Counted from the stretch's first letter, positions 40,516 through 50,648 are shown. The stretch is DNA of 64,000 nt from Symbiopectobacterium purcellii (GCF_019797845.1 NZ_CP081864.1:3348001-3412000), one strand, 5' to 3'. The notes: a model not told the origin generated them from the sequence alone. A program made the numbers and translations.

Positions 40516-40998
40516 TTACAATTCTCCTCGCTGAAATTCCTGAACAAAAGTAACCTTTCTCTTCCACTGCTGTTCAACCATCATTGTCGGAAATAGAAAG
40601 AAGAGAGGCTGGTAATGAATATTAACGAGATACAGTGCCAGCGGTTTTCCAGTTGCATGAGTCGATGAGCAATGTTTGCCATTATCAATTAATACATTGA
40701 TATTATTACAATAACGTGCAGAGGAACTAACCGCTATATTCCCAGTAAATAATGGCCATACCCCTAAACGCTTATTCATGGCTTTCGTAAAATAAGCGTG
40801 ATAATCACTGCCAGGCTGCCGAAGCGATGTTCGATAGCTGGATTCAGCCAGAATCAAATCCAAAGCGGATGAGATATAAACCACCCGACACAGCTCTGCG
40901 AGAAAAAGAAATGCCATAACAAAGGGGATAAAGAGTAAAGAAAACTCAAGCGCAGCACTTCCGCTGCTGGAACGATACCATGATGTTTTGTTGTTCAA
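40516..40998 (-). CDS. tadE: TadE-type pseudopilin
   Basis: About 160 residues. SSSGSAALEFSLLFIPFVMAF is the classic TadE motif: short leader, Gly followed by a hydrophobic stretch with Glu at +5. The likely start is TTG at 40998 after AGGAATAAAG, giving a compact leader; the frame is open back to 41049 inside tadV. In Aggregatibacter TadE and TadF are processed by TadV. Two cysteines in RYCNN and KHCSS. Confidence 0.85.
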   Translation of the reverse strand: MNNKTSWYRSSSGSAALEFSLLFIPFVMAFLFLAELCRVVYISSALDLILAESSYRTSLRQPGSDYHAYFTKAMNKRLGVWPLFTGNIAVSSSARYCNNINVLIDNGKHCSSTHATGKPLALYLVNIHYQPLFFLFPTMMVEQQWKRKVTFVQEFQRGEL

Positions 40999-41015
40999 TT
41001 CTTTATTCCTTTTAC

Positions 41016-41441
41016 TTACACAGCCCACAAGAGCCAATAGCCAGAGCAAATAGCAATACCATAGGGTATAGTGATAGCGTTATTTCTTGAGAACAGTCTA
41101 TAATATAAACACGTGAGTAACGTGAGTGGGATCCCCGCCATTCCCATCAAAAATAAAAAACTACCTATCTCTGTCGTTGAGAGCCCTGTTGATAATGCAC
41201 ATACCAGTTTCACATCGCCTGCACCTATTACGCCGACGATAGAGAAAACAAAGCCAATACAAAACAATAGCAACAGCACTGTTAAAGAAAGATCCTCAGG
41301 ATGATGAAAGGCTAATAAAAGTGAGAGCAAAAAAATGAGCAATGTCGTCGCATTGGTAATTTTCCGACAACGAATATCCGTATAACAGACGAACAGCAAC
41401 ATTATACTAATAGCAATTGTCAGCATCCCTTCTACTTTCAC
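41016..41441 (-). CDS. tadV: Prepilin peptidase TadV/CpaA
   Basis: A 141-residue membrane aspartic protease of peptidase family A24. The two catalytic aspartates are visible in CYTDIRCRKITN and VIGAGDVKLVCAL. It lacks the N-methyltransferase part of PilD, as expected for Tad systems. It would cleave the Flp prepilin and the TadE/F leaders. Same strand as tadE, which follows almost at once. Confidence 0.93.
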   Translation of the reverse strand: MKVEGMLTIAISIMLLFVCYTDIRCRKITNATTLLIFLLSLLLAFHHPEDLSLTVLLLLFCIGFVFSIVGVIGAGDVKLVCALSTGLSTTEIGSFLFLMGMAGIPLTLLTCLYYRLFSRNNAITIPYGIAICSGYWLLWAV

Positions 41442-41585
41442 TTTACATCATCCCTTGAAAATGCCAGAGGCGTTTATAATTCACTGAATGGTATGGTGTA
41501 ACGAATCAGCAGACGATCCGGTAATCAACCTAATACAATAAAAACCCGTTTGAGGATACCACTCAGAGAATACCCTCGATGAAAA

Positions 41586-42761
41586 TTAGCCGTGATAGAA
41601 ATCAAACACCAATCTCTCAGGCGCTGATTTCTCCGCGTCAAGGTGAAACACCTTCAATTTATCCATTTTTTTCTTTAATAAGAACGTCAACAAAATGGTA
41701 TTTTTGTCTTTATGAACAATTGAAATTGATTTTACATTACCCTCTGCCATCAAGTTATTTCCTATATGTAATATGTCATCACTCGCCGTCACGCCTTGTA
41801 ATTCATAGATTATCTGGTTCGGCGCTCTATCACCGAGTTCTTTAACGGCTATTCTTTCCCGTGACTCCATTGCCATGCGGAAATATTTTTCATGTTGTCC
41901 CGCCCGGACCGCAATAATCTCGTTATTCGGTTCTTTAGATAACGATAATGTGGGCGTAGCATCTTCGTCATCCTGGCCTTTTTTTATCGATACATCTTGT
42001 TTAGCCAGCAATTCGCGTTGCTGTAACTGGCGTTGAGAGCGGGGCTTGATTTTTGATAACGATTCAAGCAAGCCTTCACGGATATCAACGTTCTTAGCTC
42101 GATTCAATACCGCTTCTGCACCCTCAAAATCCCGCAGTTTCACCAGTACAAACACTAAGTTATGTAATAAGTTTTCACCCGTATACCCTCGCGCATACAA
42201 GGGGGCCAGATAACCCCTTGCGGTAGAATAATCCTCTTGCATAATGGCCAACATCGCGAGGTTATTAATGACTTTATCTTCATCAACAAAATGCGCTCGA
42301 GCGCTATCAAACGCTACCTTGGCACCAAGGTAATTTCCCAGCTGCGCCAACAACACACCTTGCGTGTTTAACGCTTCCCCATTGTCAGGGTTTTTATTCA
42401 AAGCCGCCCTAACGCACTCAAGCGCTTCAGCAATGCGTCCTTGTTCCAGCAAATTCTTGCCTTCAAGTAACAGAATATCTTCATTGGGATTATCGGCCAG
42501 CAACGGTGCTAAATAATGCCGTGATGATTCATAATCCATCGCAGAGTGATAATGACTAGCCAAAATATACCGTATCTTTGCATCCTCTTTTCGATTTAGT
42601 TTTTCACGATATAACTTAATTAGCCCTTGATAATCATTCATCTTGGTAAGAATAAATTCCTTCTGCTCCTCGTCAATAGCATTGTGATTTCCACTCTTGG
42701 TTACACATCCTGTGAGAGAAAAAACTGAAAGTAATAGTAATACATGAACTAATTTCCCCAT
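41586..42761 (-). CDS. tadD: TadD-type TPR lipoprotein with extra C-terminal domain
   Basis: A 391-residue lipoprotein: lipobox SLTGC with Cys19 as the acylated residue. Residues about 35-230 are a tetratricopeptide array (for example YRAALNKNPDNGEALNTQGV-like unit near 120-145), as in TadD, a pilotin-like factor for the RcpA secretin. After a linker, the last 75 residues (ending PERLVFDFYHG) form a beta-rich segment resembling an AMIN-type envelope-binding domain; TadD proteins are usually shorter. Overlaps tadC by 13 bases. Followed by a 144-base gap before tadV. Confidence 0.85.
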   Translation of the reverse strand: MGKLVHVLLLLSVFSLTGCVTKSGNHNAIDEEQKEFILTKMNDYQGLIKLYREKLNRKEDAKIRYILASHYHSAMDYESSRHYLAPLLADNPNEDILLLEGKNLLEQGRIAEALECVRAALNKNPDNGEALNTQGVLLAQLGNYLGAKVAFDSARAHFVDEDKVINNLAMLAIMQEDYSTARGYLAPLYARGYTGENLLHNLVFVLVKLRDFEGAEAVLNRAKNVDIREGLLESLSKIKPRSQRQLQQRELLAKQDVSIKKGQDDEDATPTLSLSKEPNNEIIAVRAGQHEKYFRMAMESRERIAVKELGDRAPNQIIYELQGVTASDDILHIGNNLMAEGNVKSISIVHKDKNTILLTFLLKKKMDKLKVFHLDAEKSAPERLVFDFYHG

Positions 42762-43597
42762 AATGCCATCATCCCTATCAAACCTGGTCCGACAATTATT
42801 GCCAACAATGGAAACATGATAAAGCCAATCATCGGCATGGTCATTTTGGCCGACAAGCTTGCCACTTTTTCTTCCATATCGAGTAACTGTATATCTCTCA
42901 TTTCTTTACCTAAAGCGATCAACATTTTATAAATGGATGAGCCAAAATTTATACTCTGCTGTAATGTCGTACAAAACATCCTCACTTCATTACTGGCTAT
43001 CTCTTGATAAAGTTGTTCCAACGCGGCATTGATTCCACTAACCTCTGTTTTTAACATGACACGTTCCAGAATTTTGGCAATATCTTTATTAACATGCTTG
43101 GTATTATCACTAATATATCGCATGGATTTTTCAACCGTCATTCCAGACTGAATACAAACCGCCATCATATCAATAATAAAAGGTAAATCATTTGATATGC
43201 TTTTTAACCGTTTTACAATAATACGCTTTTTGACCACATCAGGTAAAACAATGACTGATACACTCAGGATTAAAAAGCAAATGAGTAAAACATTCATTGA
43301 CACTTGGAGGATGCCACTTATGTTCAGAAAAAATAACACTCCACCCAGCGTAACGACGGTTAGCATTTTTAGTATTACATTTTTATCTAACAATGATGCA
43401 ATCGAAATTAAACGGCTTGATTTTATCAAAATCTTTTCAACATGCGATGCATTATCCTGGGCTTCAGTGTCATTCCGTGAATTTTTATATACATCCAACA
43501 ACATTAATGATTTGTTTTTATTCTTGCCTTTTAGAAAATGGATAAGAATGCCACCCAGACCCAGAGTCATTATAAGCAGTGAAAATAGATAAAACAT
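42749..43597 (-). CDS. tadC: TadC, inner-membrane platform protein
   Basis: A 282-residue type II/IV secretion GspF-like protein. Three main helices; cytoplasmic domain with SNDLPFIIDMMAVCIQSGMTVEKS and LQQSINFGSSIYKMLIALGKEMRDIQ, typical of TadC. The C-terminal helix LLAIIVGPGLIGM ends the protein. Works with TadB as platform above the TadA ATPase. Confidence 0.93.
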   Translation of the reverse strand: MFYLFSLLIMTLGLGGILIHFLKGKNKNKSLMLLDVYKNSRNDTEAQDNASHVEKILIKSSRLISIASLLDKNVILKMLTVVTLGGVLFFLNISGILQVSMNVLLICFLILSVSVIVLPDVVKKRIIVKRLKSISNDLPFIIDMMAVCIQSGMTVEKSMRYISDNTKHVNKDIAKILERVMLKTEVSGINAALEQLYQEIASNEVRMFCTTLQQSINFGSSIYKMLIALGKEMRDIQLLDMEEKVASLSAKMTMPMIGFIMFPLLAIIVGPGLIGMMALWGN

Positions 43598-43604
43598 AAC
43601 TCAC

Positions 43605-44507
43605 CTATAACTTATTCATCATTAACCAAAGGATAAAAATCCCCGAGAAAATGCTACCTACCGCATAATAAAGTATGTACTTACCTATTGGATCATAAAG
43701 CAATATGGCAAAACTGTTTGGAGAGGTGAACTTTATGAAAAAGAAGAAAAAAATCGGAATTCCTGTTAATATTTTCACAGACATTCGGATTTCAGATGTC
43801 ATGGCCAATTTTTTTCTATCAATAATTCTTCCATTAGAGATCATGGTTGCTAACCGCGTCATGACATCTTTGATTTGCCCTCCCCCTTTCATGTTCACCA
43901 AAACAGTGACAATAAAAAAATAATACTCTCTATAGGGTAAACGTCGATACGACTCCATTAAAACACTTTCAATATCCTCACCAATTTCAAGGCGCTGAGA
44001 TATTTTTCTAAACTCTTCTCCAACAACACCTGCAATCTTCTCACCACACTGTTCAATGCCGAGCATCACTGAATTCCCAGCACTAATAACGCTGTTAATA
44101 ATATTCAACGCCTCCGAAAATGTGGTTTCGAATGCTACTCGCGCCGCTTTTTTACTCCGTTGGAAAAGTATATACAATGTCAACAACACCATAAGCGGCG
44201 ATACAATAAGTAAATCAATATGTAAATACTCCAGGCTACTATAAATGCTTACCCCTTGAACTGCGAAGACAACCAAACCATTTTTTAACGCCAGATCATA
44301 CTTTTTACCGAGTAAATACCGAGAAATATCACTGAAAAGTGCCACCAAACGTTGCCATAATGCATGCTGCTTAAGTTGGTAGGTTAACTTGTTTGTTCTC
44401 GGTACAGTAGCAACGTGGCGTAAGCGTTGAATATTTTTTTTCTTCCGATGCTCGAGCACAAGTTGGAGCAAGCCAAGCAGGAGCATGCTTATGAAGATGA
44501 AGATCAT
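43605..44507 (-). CDS. tadB: TadB, inner-membrane platform protein
   Basis: A 300-residue GspF-like protein, paralogue of TadC. N-terminal helix, cytoplasmic domain with FSEALNIINSVISAGNSVM and GEDIESVLMESYRRLPYREY, then NMKGGGQIKDVMTRLATMI and C-terminal helices. Overlaps tadA as ATGA, showing coupling. Confidence 0.93.
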   Translation of the reverse strand: MIFIFISMLLLGLLQLVLEHRKKKNIQRLRHVATVPRTNKLTYQLKQHALWQRLVALFSDISRYLLGKKYDLALKNGLVVFAVQGVSIYSSLEYLHIDLLIVSPLMVLLTLYILFQRSKKAARVAFETTFSEALNIINSVISAGNSVMLGIEQCGEKIAGVVGEEFRKISQRLEIGEDIESVLMESYRRLPYREYYFFIVTVLVNMKGGGQIKDVMTRLATMISNGRIIDRKKLAMTSEIRMSVKILTGIPIFFFFFIKFTSPNSFAILLYDPIGKYILYYAVGSIFSGIFILWLMMNKL

Positions 44508-45799
44508 GGTAATTTATTTCCGAACAGTTGTTTCAAAGGCTCTTGCATGTCATGGACTATTGCCTGTTGGTATACGGTTGATCGCTGTAATAGACCGTAA
44601 GAGGTAAAACTTCCCTGAATGGCACCTGTTTCAGAGCGTTCGGCCTGCGCGGAATAGCTGAAGATATCTTGCAAGATAATATTATCGCCTTCCATGCCCA
44701 TTACTTCTGTAATATTAATGACTTTACGTGAGCCATCAGGCAAGCGCGATACCTGAACAACGATATGGATTGCCGATACGATATTACGGCGGATTGCTGC
44801 AAGGGGAAGTGCCGCGCTTGACATCATGACCATACTTTCCAGACGCGCTAAAGCATCACGCGGTGAGTTGGCATGCAAGGTTGACATGGATCCATCATGG
44901 CCGGTGTTCATTGCCTGCAACATTTCGAACGCTTCTTCTCCTCGGCACTCCCCGATAATGATGCGATCGGGCCTCATACGCAGTGCATTGACGACAAGAT
45001 GGCGCATAGTAACCTGGCCTTGGTTCTCGGCACCGGCCATGCGGGTTTCCAACCTGACAACATGCGGTTGCTGTAAACGCAACTCAGCGGCATCTTCCAG
45101 CGTCAGTACCCGCTCGCCTTCATCGATATAGTGGGACATGGCATTTAGCAGGGTTGTTTTCCCAGATCCGGTCCCGCCAGAGACAATAATGTTGACGCGA
45201 CAGCGACTCGCGATAACCAGAAAATTCGCCATCATCTCATTCATGCTGCCGTACTCAATCAGATTGGCCAGCGTTCTCTGCCCGGAGCCAAACTTACGAA
45301 TTGAGATCGAGGCACCATCCAGTGCAACAGGCGCGATGACCACGTTCAGGCGACTACCGTCAGGCATGCGCGCATCGACCAACGGTTGCGAGTCATCAAC
45401 GCGGCGCCCCACCCGCGCAACCAGTCGACGGGCAATATCAATCAACTGCTCGTTGCTAATAAAACGCTTATCAACTAATTCCAATTTCCCCGCTCGCTCA
45501 ACAAAAATACGATCAGGCCCATTAACCAGAATGTCACTGATACTTTCATCTTCCATCAGCTCACGCAGCGGTCCATACCCCGTAATCTCATCGGCAATAA
45601 GCTCACTTAAGCAGTTACAAACCCGGCTTGAAAGATATTGTCCTGTGTTATTCATCACGCGTTGAATGGCGTCGTTAACTTCTCGCAACAACGATTCGCG
45701 CTGATTTTTCAACTCATCAATGCGCTCTAAATCGATATTTTTAAGCACCTGCTCGCGGAAATAGAGCAGTGTGCTGGTCATTTCAGTTTCAATATTCAT
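44504..45799 (-). CDS. tadA: TadA, secretion ATPase
   Basis: About 431 residues, GspE/VirB11-type hexameric ATPase that powers Flp pilus assembly. Walker A SGGTGSGKTTLLNAM, Asp box LEDAAELRLQQPHVVRLE, Walker B-like RMRPDRIIIGECRGEEA and His box NTGHDGSMSTLHANS are intact. The N-terminal helical part contains GYGPLRELMEDESISDILVN. Start at the second of two Met codons. Good identification. Confidence 0.96.
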   Translation of the reverse strand: MNIETEMTSTLLYFREQVLKNIDLERIDELKNQRESLLREVNDAIQRVMNNTGQYLSSRVCNCLSELIADEITGYGPLRELMEDESISDILVNGPDRIFVERAGKLELVDKRFISNEQLIDIARRLVARVGRRVDDSQPLVDARMPDGSRLNVVIAPVALDGASISIRKFGSGQRTLANLIEYGSMNEMMANFLVIASRCRVNIIVSGGTGSGKTTLLNAMSHYIDEGERVLTLEDAAELRLQQPHVVRLETRMAGAENQGQVTMRHLVVNALRMRPDRIIIGECRGEEAFEMLQAMNTGHDGSMSTLHANSPRDALARLESMVMMSSAALPLAAIRRNIVSAIHIVVQVSRLPDGSRKVINITEVMGMEGDNIILQDIFSYSAQAERSETGAIQGSFTSYGLLQRSTVYQQAIVHDMQEPLKQLFGNKLP

Positions 45800-45859
45800 C
45801 ACCTTTTCCCTCTTTCACTTGTTCCGTGTCCCACGCTCAGCTATCAAAAAGACCAAAAA

Positions 45860-47008
45860 TCACACGACCGCATTTTGACGCGCAGTACGACGAAAAGTCG
45901 GCAGGGAAAACAGAACTTTACGAGCAGGCTTAGGGCCCAACGACTTGCCTAACAGGTGAGCAGCAAGTCGATAAAGTGAACTCTCTGAGGAGAGTTGATT
46001 ATGATGAACGTTGTAGGCATTTACGCTAAAAATAGCGAGCCCGAGATATTCTTCAATATCAGCATTAACAAGCTCATCCGTATTTTTGGGATGACTCTCG
46101 TTTAAACACAGAAAAATACGCGTTTCTTTCAGCGGGTTTGCCAGCAAGAAACGTTTATGCTCTTCCAGTATATTTTTCGCCACACGCAATGAGGCTAACG
46201 CCCGTGAAATTACCAACACAATGACATGGGATTGTATAAATGCCTGTTCCAGTTGCTGTTCGAGGTGTGTATGAATGCCATGATCAAAGAAAGCCAGATT
46301 ATAGCGATTAAACGCGGTATCCTCGTACAGCCATGCTGCATCGCACGTTTCCATCTTTACCGACTGATGAGCGGTAAGATCGGCAATGCTGCCGTCGTTG
46401 GGTAACGCTTTAGCTAACAATAAATCCAAATCCCGACTGCCGCTGCACCCCTGCACCAATAGCATGGGTATTGAGGTCAGCATTCCCGCGGCTTTAAAAA
46501 GCTGATGCGCCACGGTGGATGCCCCTGCCCCTCCCTTGCATCCCAGAACGCTGATTTTCATTGTCACTCGGTTATGCGCAGTCGGAATAGGGTCACGAAT
46601 CAGATCGGGCAATTGCGCTAACTGTGATCCAATATGCAGATAGCTGGTTCCTGACATCATCAATGCATGTGCAAAGCGGATTGAGTCATTATTGCCCACC
46701 AAAATCGGTTTTGCCGAAACCGGAATGAGTAGCGCAACCATCTGCATAATAAGTTCAACATTATCCACGTCGCCAATATCGACAATCACTGCGATGGCAT
46801 CGCTGGCAGCGGGATTATCATTCATAGTAAAAAAATTCGCTTCATGCGGTATGACATCAGCTAAATGATGCATTAACAACTGACTGACGATTTCAGACAT
46901 CACATCAGGTCGTGGTGAAATAATTAAAATTGGCTGTGCAAATTTTTTCTTCTGCGACTTCAATGTTGTATTTTTATTATTCGTTTTGGTATCAAAAAAT
47001 AATTTCAT
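45860..47008 (-). CDS. tadZ: TadZ/CpaE-type localisation ATPase
   Basis: About 382 residues. The N-terminal half is a receiver-like domain without a clear phospho-acceptor; the C-terminal half is a MinD/ParA fold with a deviant Walker A (VLGCKGGAGASTVAHQ). TadZ directs the Tad machine to a cell site. ATG at 47008 follows GGAGTTGCAC. Confidence 0.9.
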   Translation of the reverse strand: MKLFFDTKTNNKNTTLKSQKKKFAQPILIISPRPDVMSEIVSQLLMHHLADVIPHEANFFTMNDNPAASDAIAVIVDIGDVDNVELIMQMVALLIPVSAKPILVGNNDSIRFAHALMMSGTSYLHIGSQLAQLPDLIRDPIPTAHNRVTMKISVLGCKGGAGASTVAHQLFKAAGMLTSIPMLLVQGCSGSRDLDLLLAKALPNDGSIADLTAHQSVKMETCDAAWLYEDTAFNRYNLAFFDHGIHTHLEQQLEQAFIQSHVIVLVISRALASLRVAKNILEEHKRFLLANPLKETRIFLCLNESHPKNTDELVNADIEEYLGLAIFSVNAYNVHHNQLSSESSLYRLAAHLLGKSLGPKPARKVLFSLPTFRRTARQNAVV

Positions 47009-47045
47009 GTGCAACTCCAATGTATAGCACCCTGGTTAATCATGA

Positions 47046-48449
47046 CTATTTGGCAAAACCACCGCGTTCCATAAAACTGCGGGCATCACTGTCAAGCCGT
47101 CCTTCACGGGTATTTTTATCTACACCACTATTAAAAAATAATTGAACGGATGAGCTACGGTGATATTCAGGTAACTTAATTTTCTGTCGTGATGCCGAAG
47201 ACACGGGTTTAACCAGATCGACCGTCGCAAAGACCACCAATTCTGTTTTATTTCTTTCCGTGTGAGATTTACGCGCCAGCGCCCCAAGAATAGGAATCTC
47301 ACTAATGAAAGGAACCTTGGTCAGTGATTCCACATCCTCTTCATTGAGTAAACCGCCAATCACAAAGCTATCACCATCGGCCACTTCGATCGTAGAGCTG
47401 GAACGCCGCGTTTTTATCTGAGGTATACTGTAATTATTGTATGCATAACTCCCTGAAACACTGCTAATTTCGTTAGAAACCAACAGTTTTATTTTCTGTT
47501 TTTTTTCAACTTTAGCAGCAACATTTAATCGAATACCATATTCTTTATATTGTATGGTTGTACTCTCTTTACCTTGTACTAAGAGCGGGATTTCACCACC
47601 GACTAAAAAGCTGGCCACTTCACCGGACAACACGGTGAGATTGGGCTGAGCGAGTACTCGAGCCAAACTGTCATTATTAACAGCACTGATTGTCGTGCTG
47701 ATATTTTCTGCATCGAATCCACGTTTAAGACCCATCAAACTAAAAACACCAGGATCATTAATAACCCCATTTCCTTTAATCAGTCCACTGAGGGTTAAAT
47801 TACTCCATTCGATCCCTAAAGTGTCTGTGAATTTTTTACTTACCTCAACAACGCTGAGCTTTACATTAACTTGATTGGATGAGGGTAATTGTAATCTGTT
47901 TATTACATTGCTATAGATTTTGTTTGTCATAAAGAAAACTTCTGAACTGTTTTGACCTTCAGAACCATGATTCACCTTCAGATCTCGGCCTTCCTTTCCT
48001 ACGACGCTGCCCACTAACTGGTATACCGCACCACGGGTTTCCTCATCGGGTACCGTCCCCGTCAGGATATAAGATTTACCTTCACTGCTGATAAAACTCT
48101 TAACTACCACCTGACTACCGGGAAACTCAACCACAATGCGCTGATTGATATCCCCCAGGAAGGAATCAACATTTATTTGTAAATCAGCCAAAATTTTTGT
48201 GTCAGCATCATAGGCAGTGACCTCTGAAATACCGGGTACTTTCGCATACAATACGATGGTGTTTTCATTCAATACCTTATAGTCCGCTACTGAGGGATCT
48301 GAGATAAATACCGTATTAACACGCCCTTTGGTTCGTAATGTTTTTGACTGCCCAGGCTTTAAAAAGAGTTGATCGGCCATTGCAGTTAACGGACACAATA
48401 AAATCAGTGCTAGCATCAGGCGAGCGTGAAATGAGAAGCGCTTCATCAT
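47046..48449 (-). CDS. rcpA: RcpA/CpaC outer-membrane secretin
   Basis: About 467 residues with a signal peptide ending CPLTAMA. N-terminal domain (LKPGQSKTLRTKGRVNTVFI), a BON-like segment near 105-150, then the secretin core with the pore signature VPFISEIPILGAL and ELVVFATVDLVKPV. Forms the outer-membrane channel of the Flp pilus. ATG at 48449 follows GAGGAA. Confidence 0.93.
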   Translation of the reverse strand: MMKRFSFHARLMLALILLCPLTAMADQLFLKPGQSKTLRTKGRVNTVFISDPSVADYKVLNENTIVLYAKVPGISEVTAYDADTKILADLQINVDSFLGDINQRIVVEFPGSQVVVKSFISSEGKSYILTGTVPDEETRGAVYQLVGSVVGKEGRDLKVNHGSEGQNSSEVFFMTNKIYSNVINRLQLPSSNQVNVKLSVVEVSKKFTDTLGIEWSNLTLSGLIKGNGVINDPGVFSLMGLKRGFDAENISTTISAVNNDSLARVLAQPNLTVLSGEVASFLVGGEIPLLVQGKESTTIQYKEYGIRLNVAAKVEKKQKIKLLVSNEISSVSGSYAYNNYSIPQIKTRRSSSTIEVADGDSFVIGGLLNEEDVESLTKVPFISEIPILGALARKSHTERNKTELVVFATVDLVKPVSSASRQKIKLPEYHRSSSVQLFFNSGVDKNTREGRLDSDARSFMERGGFAK

Positions 48450-48500
48450 CAAACTTGTTCCTCTGTTAAAATTTCCTTATGCCCCAACAGGCAATACCTG

Positions 48501-49340
48501 TTAACCGCGCCACTCGTGTGTGGGCCGCGAGCGAGGTTCATCAAACAGGGGGGCACTGCTGACGGGCCATGTTGCCTCTTTGCCGGATAGAGTTTCACTA
48601 CCTCTCGAACGCAAGTCAATCGGGTTTCTGGCCGTGGGAAATAGCAGTATTTTGGCGTTGCCTTCTAATCCTTTTAGCAGTTTGATTTCTGAATCTCTCA
48701 GTTCAACCAGGAGTTGGCTTCTACTTTCTTGAGACTTCTCTTTTTCATCCTGGTTTATCCGACGAATTGCCAATACACGCCTATTGATCATCAGGGGTTT
48801 AAGCCGGGTATCGCGAATCGACCTCGCGGGCGAGATAATGTCCTCACTTCCGTTATCGTCTTGACGGAGTCCATAGGAAAGATAGATATCCACACTGGCA
48901 CCTGGTTTTAAATTGGTTAACAGATAATGCTCAGAAGCATCTAACTCAAAGGGGTAAAGCACATTTCCTGGCATGATAAACATAGCGATATAATCATCAC
49001 TGCCTGGCTCAACCAACGCCGCTGGTTGAAGGTAGGTGCCTTTGGCTACCGCACTTTTAAGTGCCCAATGAATAAGGTCATTTTGTTTTATATTGAACTG
49101 CATATCAGTGCTTTCTGGTGATACAGATATATTTTTCAATTGAAAATCATCTTTCTTCAGAACATTGTTGGCAGACAGGTCTCGCTGGGCGACGGCCACG
49201 ACAATGGTTTCTGCTAAAGAATCTCCCCGCATGTCACTCGTTCCTGATGTCGGCGTACGTGCGGATTTCATATAGAATAAAATACCAATGCTGCCAGTCA
49301 GAATCATTAACAGGTAAATAATCAATGCGCTCTTTTTCAT
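48501..49340 (-). CDS. rcpC: RcpC/CpaB-type pilus assembly protein
   Basis: A 279-residue protein with an N-terminal membrane anchor (ALIIYLLMILTGSIGILFYM) and an SAF/CpaB-type periplasmic domain (VVAVAQRDLSANNVLKKDDF, AVAKGTYLQPAALVEPG, LKPGASVDIYLSYG). CpaB proteins interact with the secretin. First of the assembly genes after flp. C-terminus is proline/arginine rich. Confidence 0.9.
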   Translation of the reverse strand: MKKSALIIYLLMILTGSIGILFYMKSARTPTSGTSDMRGDSLAETIVVAVAQRDLSANNVLKKDDFQLKNISVSPESTDMQFNIKQNDLIHWALKSAVAKGTYLQPAALVEPGSDDYIAMFIMPGNVLYPFELDASEHYLLTNLKPGASVDIYLSYGLRQDDNGSEDIISPARSIRDTRLKPLMINRRVLAIRRINQDEKEKSQESRSQLLVELRDSEIKLLKGLEGNAKILLFPTARNPIDLRSRGSETLSGKEATWPVSSAPLFDEPRSRPTHEWRG

Positions 49341-49553
49341 TTCAACGCTAATCCGCTTTCTCTGTTGTTATAAAATAACAATCAGGTATAATACCCATTA
49401 TAAGAATCCCCTCTTTTTTTTGACATATAGCTACCGCATGAGATCAATAAAGGCTTTCGAAACAGGCACTTTAATAAAAACATGCAGATATAAAGTACCT
49501 GTTTCAGGTTAAAGTATCACTTCAACTTTCCAGAGGATAGTCAATAACCTCTA

Positions 49554-49790
49554 TTAAATAGAAGCATCCACTTTCGTTTTGATCTTGTTGAAAATTGTTG
49601 ACAACATATCTCTAACAGGCCCACTTTCACCAAAAATAACCGTAACCACCGCAGCAACACCCGCGGCTACAATAGCATATTCAACAGCGGTTACCCCGCG
49701 CTGATCATTTTTAAAATTTTGCATTACTTCAGTAAAATACATATAACCCACGATAGACTTTCCCTGAAAATAATTTGCTAAAGAATGCAT
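49554..49790 (-). CDS. flp: Flp-type prepilin (major type IVb pilin)
   Basis: A 78-residue prepilin with the Flp signature NDQRG cut site followed by VTAVEYAIVAAGVAAVV; cleavage after Gly32 would leave Glu at +5 and Tyr at +6 of a 46-residue pilin. The mature part ends KIKTKVDASI. The ATG at 49790 has GGAGAG eight bases upstream and gives an unusually long 32-residue leader; Met23 (49724) would give a ten-residue leader but has no good ribosome binding site. Separated from rcpC by 213 bases, so it may be made in excess from its own transcript. Confidence 0.92.
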   Translation of the reverse strand: MHSLANYFQGKSIVGYMYFTEVMQNFKNDQRGVTAVEYAIVAAGVAAVVTVIFGESGPVRDMLSTIFNKIKTKVDASI

Positions 49791-49859
49791 ATCCAATTCT
49801 CTCCATTTATTAATGCTATTATTTTCACCAGGTCTTTTCGACTTGGTAATGTTCAACAC

Positions 49860-50648
49860 TCATTATATTGCGGGGATTTTATAGCATCTCTTTTTCGCCA
49901 TTAACAATGGCAATATTTATAAAGAAAACCCAAAGAACAATTGCCACAACCTATCAAGTAACAAAGCACTAGCAAGAATAGAAAAAATAATAAGATTTTT
50001 CTTACCTATGAAAAATACACACATAAAACAAACAACAATTAATATTACCTTTCTTTAAAAAGATGATAAGAATAACTAACAAAAATAAGTTAGACAGATG
50101 CTTAATCATAAAAATATAAAAAAAACGGCCTATCTACATAGGTTCATTATAAAATGAATGAGAAATCAACATTTAGTCATAAACACTAAACATTCAAAGA
50201 AAAAAGAATAAAATATCGATAGGAGAAATGAAACGATAAATAAAAACACACAAGCAGGTCGCGTAATGGAATTGATAGCGGCCCACATAAACATTGCTCA
50301 TGTGATACCAGACCACTCAACCAGAGATAATATATTGTTTTATTTTTAATTTATTAGCATTCAACGGCAATAACACGCGCAGACAGAAGGTCATGCACAT
50401 GATTTTCAGTAAAGGGGGCATGGCATAGACAGAGAAAATATAACATAAATTATCTGTTTAAAATTCTTATAATCGATAATATCTAACACGGCAGCGAACC
50501 CACTCATTCACACGAACCAATGAATAAATTTCATCTCACCCGCGCTAAAAGCCAGTATCGTAGCTAATACATTGCATTTTCATCGAAGGAAATACTACAC
50601 CATTTCGTTTTCTTTACTGTTGATAAATTCAGCACCCAGCGAGAAAGC
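49860..50648. other. Long AT-rich intergenic region upstream of flp
   Basis: Nearly 800 bases with no supported gene, visibly AT-rich and with many A-tracts. It should contain the flp promoter and controls; AT-rich upstream regions of acquired clusters are typical H-NS targets. I found no clear sigma-54 site, no repeat of note and no coding signal. Confidence 0.6.
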
